Origin: Bacillota bacterium
GTDB lineage: Bacteria > Bacillota > Bacilli > Alicyclobacillales > SLC66
Assembly: GCA_021846145.1 (NCBI GenBank)
Contig: JAJZCJ010000199.1
Location: 1 to 6,132 of the forward strand
DNA length: 6,132 nucleotides
Direction of reading: 5' to 3'
Shown one piece after another: positions 5,720-6,132 of this stretch (the stretch's first letter is position 1; each line of letters opens with the position of its first letter). Under the pieces are notes generated by a model. It searched no databases. It was not told the origin of the DNA and worked only from the letters and a program-made list of their open reading frames with translations. The position numbers and the translations under genes are program-made.

Positions 5720-5760
5720 AGATTGTTGTTGTCGAATCAGTGGCCTCCATTGATGCGGGG
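4871..5760 (-). mobile_element. Truncated IS1182-group insertion sequence
   Basis: The element is represented by its transposase remnant plus about 40 bases of upstream sequence. The 3' end is missing, so no pair of terminal inverted repeats or target duplication can be found. The outer limit near 5760 is a guess, placed before the T-rich stretch at 5762-5769. The element ends tail to tail with the PIN-domain gene, 42 bases apart. Confidence 0.6.
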
Positions 5761-5806
5761 TTCTTTTTTACATAGTGAATGTGTGCAGTTTGTGTGCACT
5801 AGGCGT

Positions 5807-5841
5807 AAAAAAGCGGGCGTGGAATTTTAATCCATGCCCGC
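5807..5841 (-). terminator. Rho-independent terminator of the tRNA gene
   Basis: GCGGGCGTGGA (5813-5823) and TCCATGCCCGC (5831-5841) form an 11-bp stem with one non-Watson-Crick position around a 7-base loop. On the minus strand it is followed by six T (5812-5807). It starts 27 bases after the 3' end of the tRNA, the expected place for its terminator. Confidence 0.85.
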
Positions 5842-5867
5842 GAACTTTGATTTTATACGGTTTTTAA

Positions 5868-5943
5868 TGCACCCGGAGGGACTCGAACCCCCGCAAGACG
5901 CGGTTTAGGAAACCACCGCTCTATCCACCTGAGCTACGGGTGC
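5868..5943 (-). tRNA. tRNA-Arg, anticodon CCU
   Basis: The acceptor stem GCACCCG/CGGGTGC pairs over seven bases (5943-5937 with 5875-5869), and the discriminator is A (5868). The D stem is GCTC/GAGC. The anticodon stem GTGGT/ACCGC carries the loop TTCCTAA, giving anticodon CCT (reads AGG). The T arm is GGGGG-TTCGAGT-CCCTC. No CCA is encoded; ATTAAAAA follows, so CCA must be added enzymatically. It is a single gene with its own promoter and terminator. tRNA genes are common integration sites, and the mobile-element debris lies on its 3' side, but I found no repeated 3' end elsewhere in the window. Confidence 0.96.
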
Positions 5944-5959
5944 ATGATATCAGACACTC

Positions 5960-5968
5960 ATTATATCA
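5960..5968 (-). promoter_or_regulatory. Extended -10 promoter of the tRNA-Arg gene
   Basis: The minus strand reads TGATATAAT, a perfect TATAAT hexamer with the TG extended -10 motif, 16 bases before the tRNA 5' end. A T-rich hexamer TTTATT (5988-5983) at 17 bases spacing is only a weak -35, which an extended -10 tolerates. Confidence 0.75.
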
Positions 5969-5990
5969 CGGTGGAAGGACATAATAAAGC

Positions 5991-6066
5991 CGACGGGTAG
6001 GCTCCACTACGATGATTTGATATCACCATTGTGTGCTGATCATGACTACGCAGTCCGTACCCGTCG
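5991..6066. repeat. 9-bp inverted repeat downstream of the membrane protein gene
   Basis: CGACGGGTA (5991-5999) and TACCCGTCG (6058-6066) are perfect complements 58 bases apart, enclosing the stop codon of the right-hand gene. On the minus strand the second arm is followed by GCTTTATTATG, so the pair could form a long-looped weak terminator for that gene, or could be chance. Confidence 0.4.
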
Positions 6067-6132
6067 TCTGACGGATACGAGGACGGTGCCCGCGATGCCA
6101 AGCAAAATGCCCCCGCCAAATACTAAATGAAG
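6046..6132 (-). CDS. C-terminal end of a membrane protein (partial)
   Basis: The last 28 residues of a frame that enters from the right edge: a glycine- and leucine-rich hydrophobic stretch (LVFGGGILLGIAGTVLVSV) followed by RRRVRTA and a TAG stop. This is one transmembrane helix with a basic tail, which by the positive-inside rule lies in the cytoplasm. The protein cannot be identified from this fragment. It is in the same orientation as the tRNA gene downstream. Confidence 0.6.
   Translation of the reverse strand, partial: LHLVFGGGILLGIAGTVLVSVRRRVRTA

Noticed and set aside
5780..5798. Direct repeat TGTGTGCA (5780-5787, 5791-5798) as an element end or attachment site
   Set aside because: Only two short copies, no match at the tRNA 3' end and no partner copy at the other end of the element.
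1..6132. CRISPR array
   Set aside because: No regularly spaced repeats of 20 or more bases occur anywhere in the window.

Overview
The window looks like an accessory region of a low-to-mid GC Bacillota chromosome, probably a Bacillales-type spore former related to Alicyclobacillus. This rests on the strong AGGAG-type ribosome binding sites paired with TTG starts, the rho-independent terminators, a tRNA gene without encoded CCA, and a transposase that reads like IS1182-group elements of that lineage. No database search was possible, so the genus is an inference.

Layout. Positions 2-489 (+) hold the decayed 3' part of an NAD(P)-dependent sugar-epimerase-like extended SDR with an internal deletion and frameshift. 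Two intact short-chain dehydrogenase/reductase (SDR) genes follow on the minus strand (835-1587 and 1781-2539), each with its own control. The first has a perfect 17-nt palindrome over its promoter. The second ends at a strong terminator and is divergent from a TetR-family regulator gene (2721-3287, +). The shared intergenic region carries three TetR-type palindromes about 30 bp apart, which suggests the regulator controls itself and the adjacent SDR. A small unrecognised ORF follows the regulator at one base distance.

From about 3470 to 5760 the region is mostly wreckage. It contains a gene-free stretch with a good orphan terminator, a helicase C-terminal remnant (stop codon, deletion and frameshift), and a two-gene toxin-antitoxin-like module. 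In that module the small acidic first gene (4206-4436) is intact, while the PIN-domain toxin gene (4437-4828) is broken by an apparent one-base loss in a G tract. It is followed by an IS1182-type transposase remnant (4871-5719, -) that lost one block in frame and its whole C-terminus.

The right end returns to core-like sequence: a tRNA-Arg(CCU) gene on the minus strand with its own extended -10 promoter and terminator, then the C-terminal end of a membrane protein (6046-6132, -).

The working units are the regulator/SDR pair, the separately controlled SDR and the tRNA. The most interesting part is the toxin-antitoxin module: a small acidic partner of a type I do not recognise, beside a toxin that one restored base would make whole, with its acidic quartet complete.
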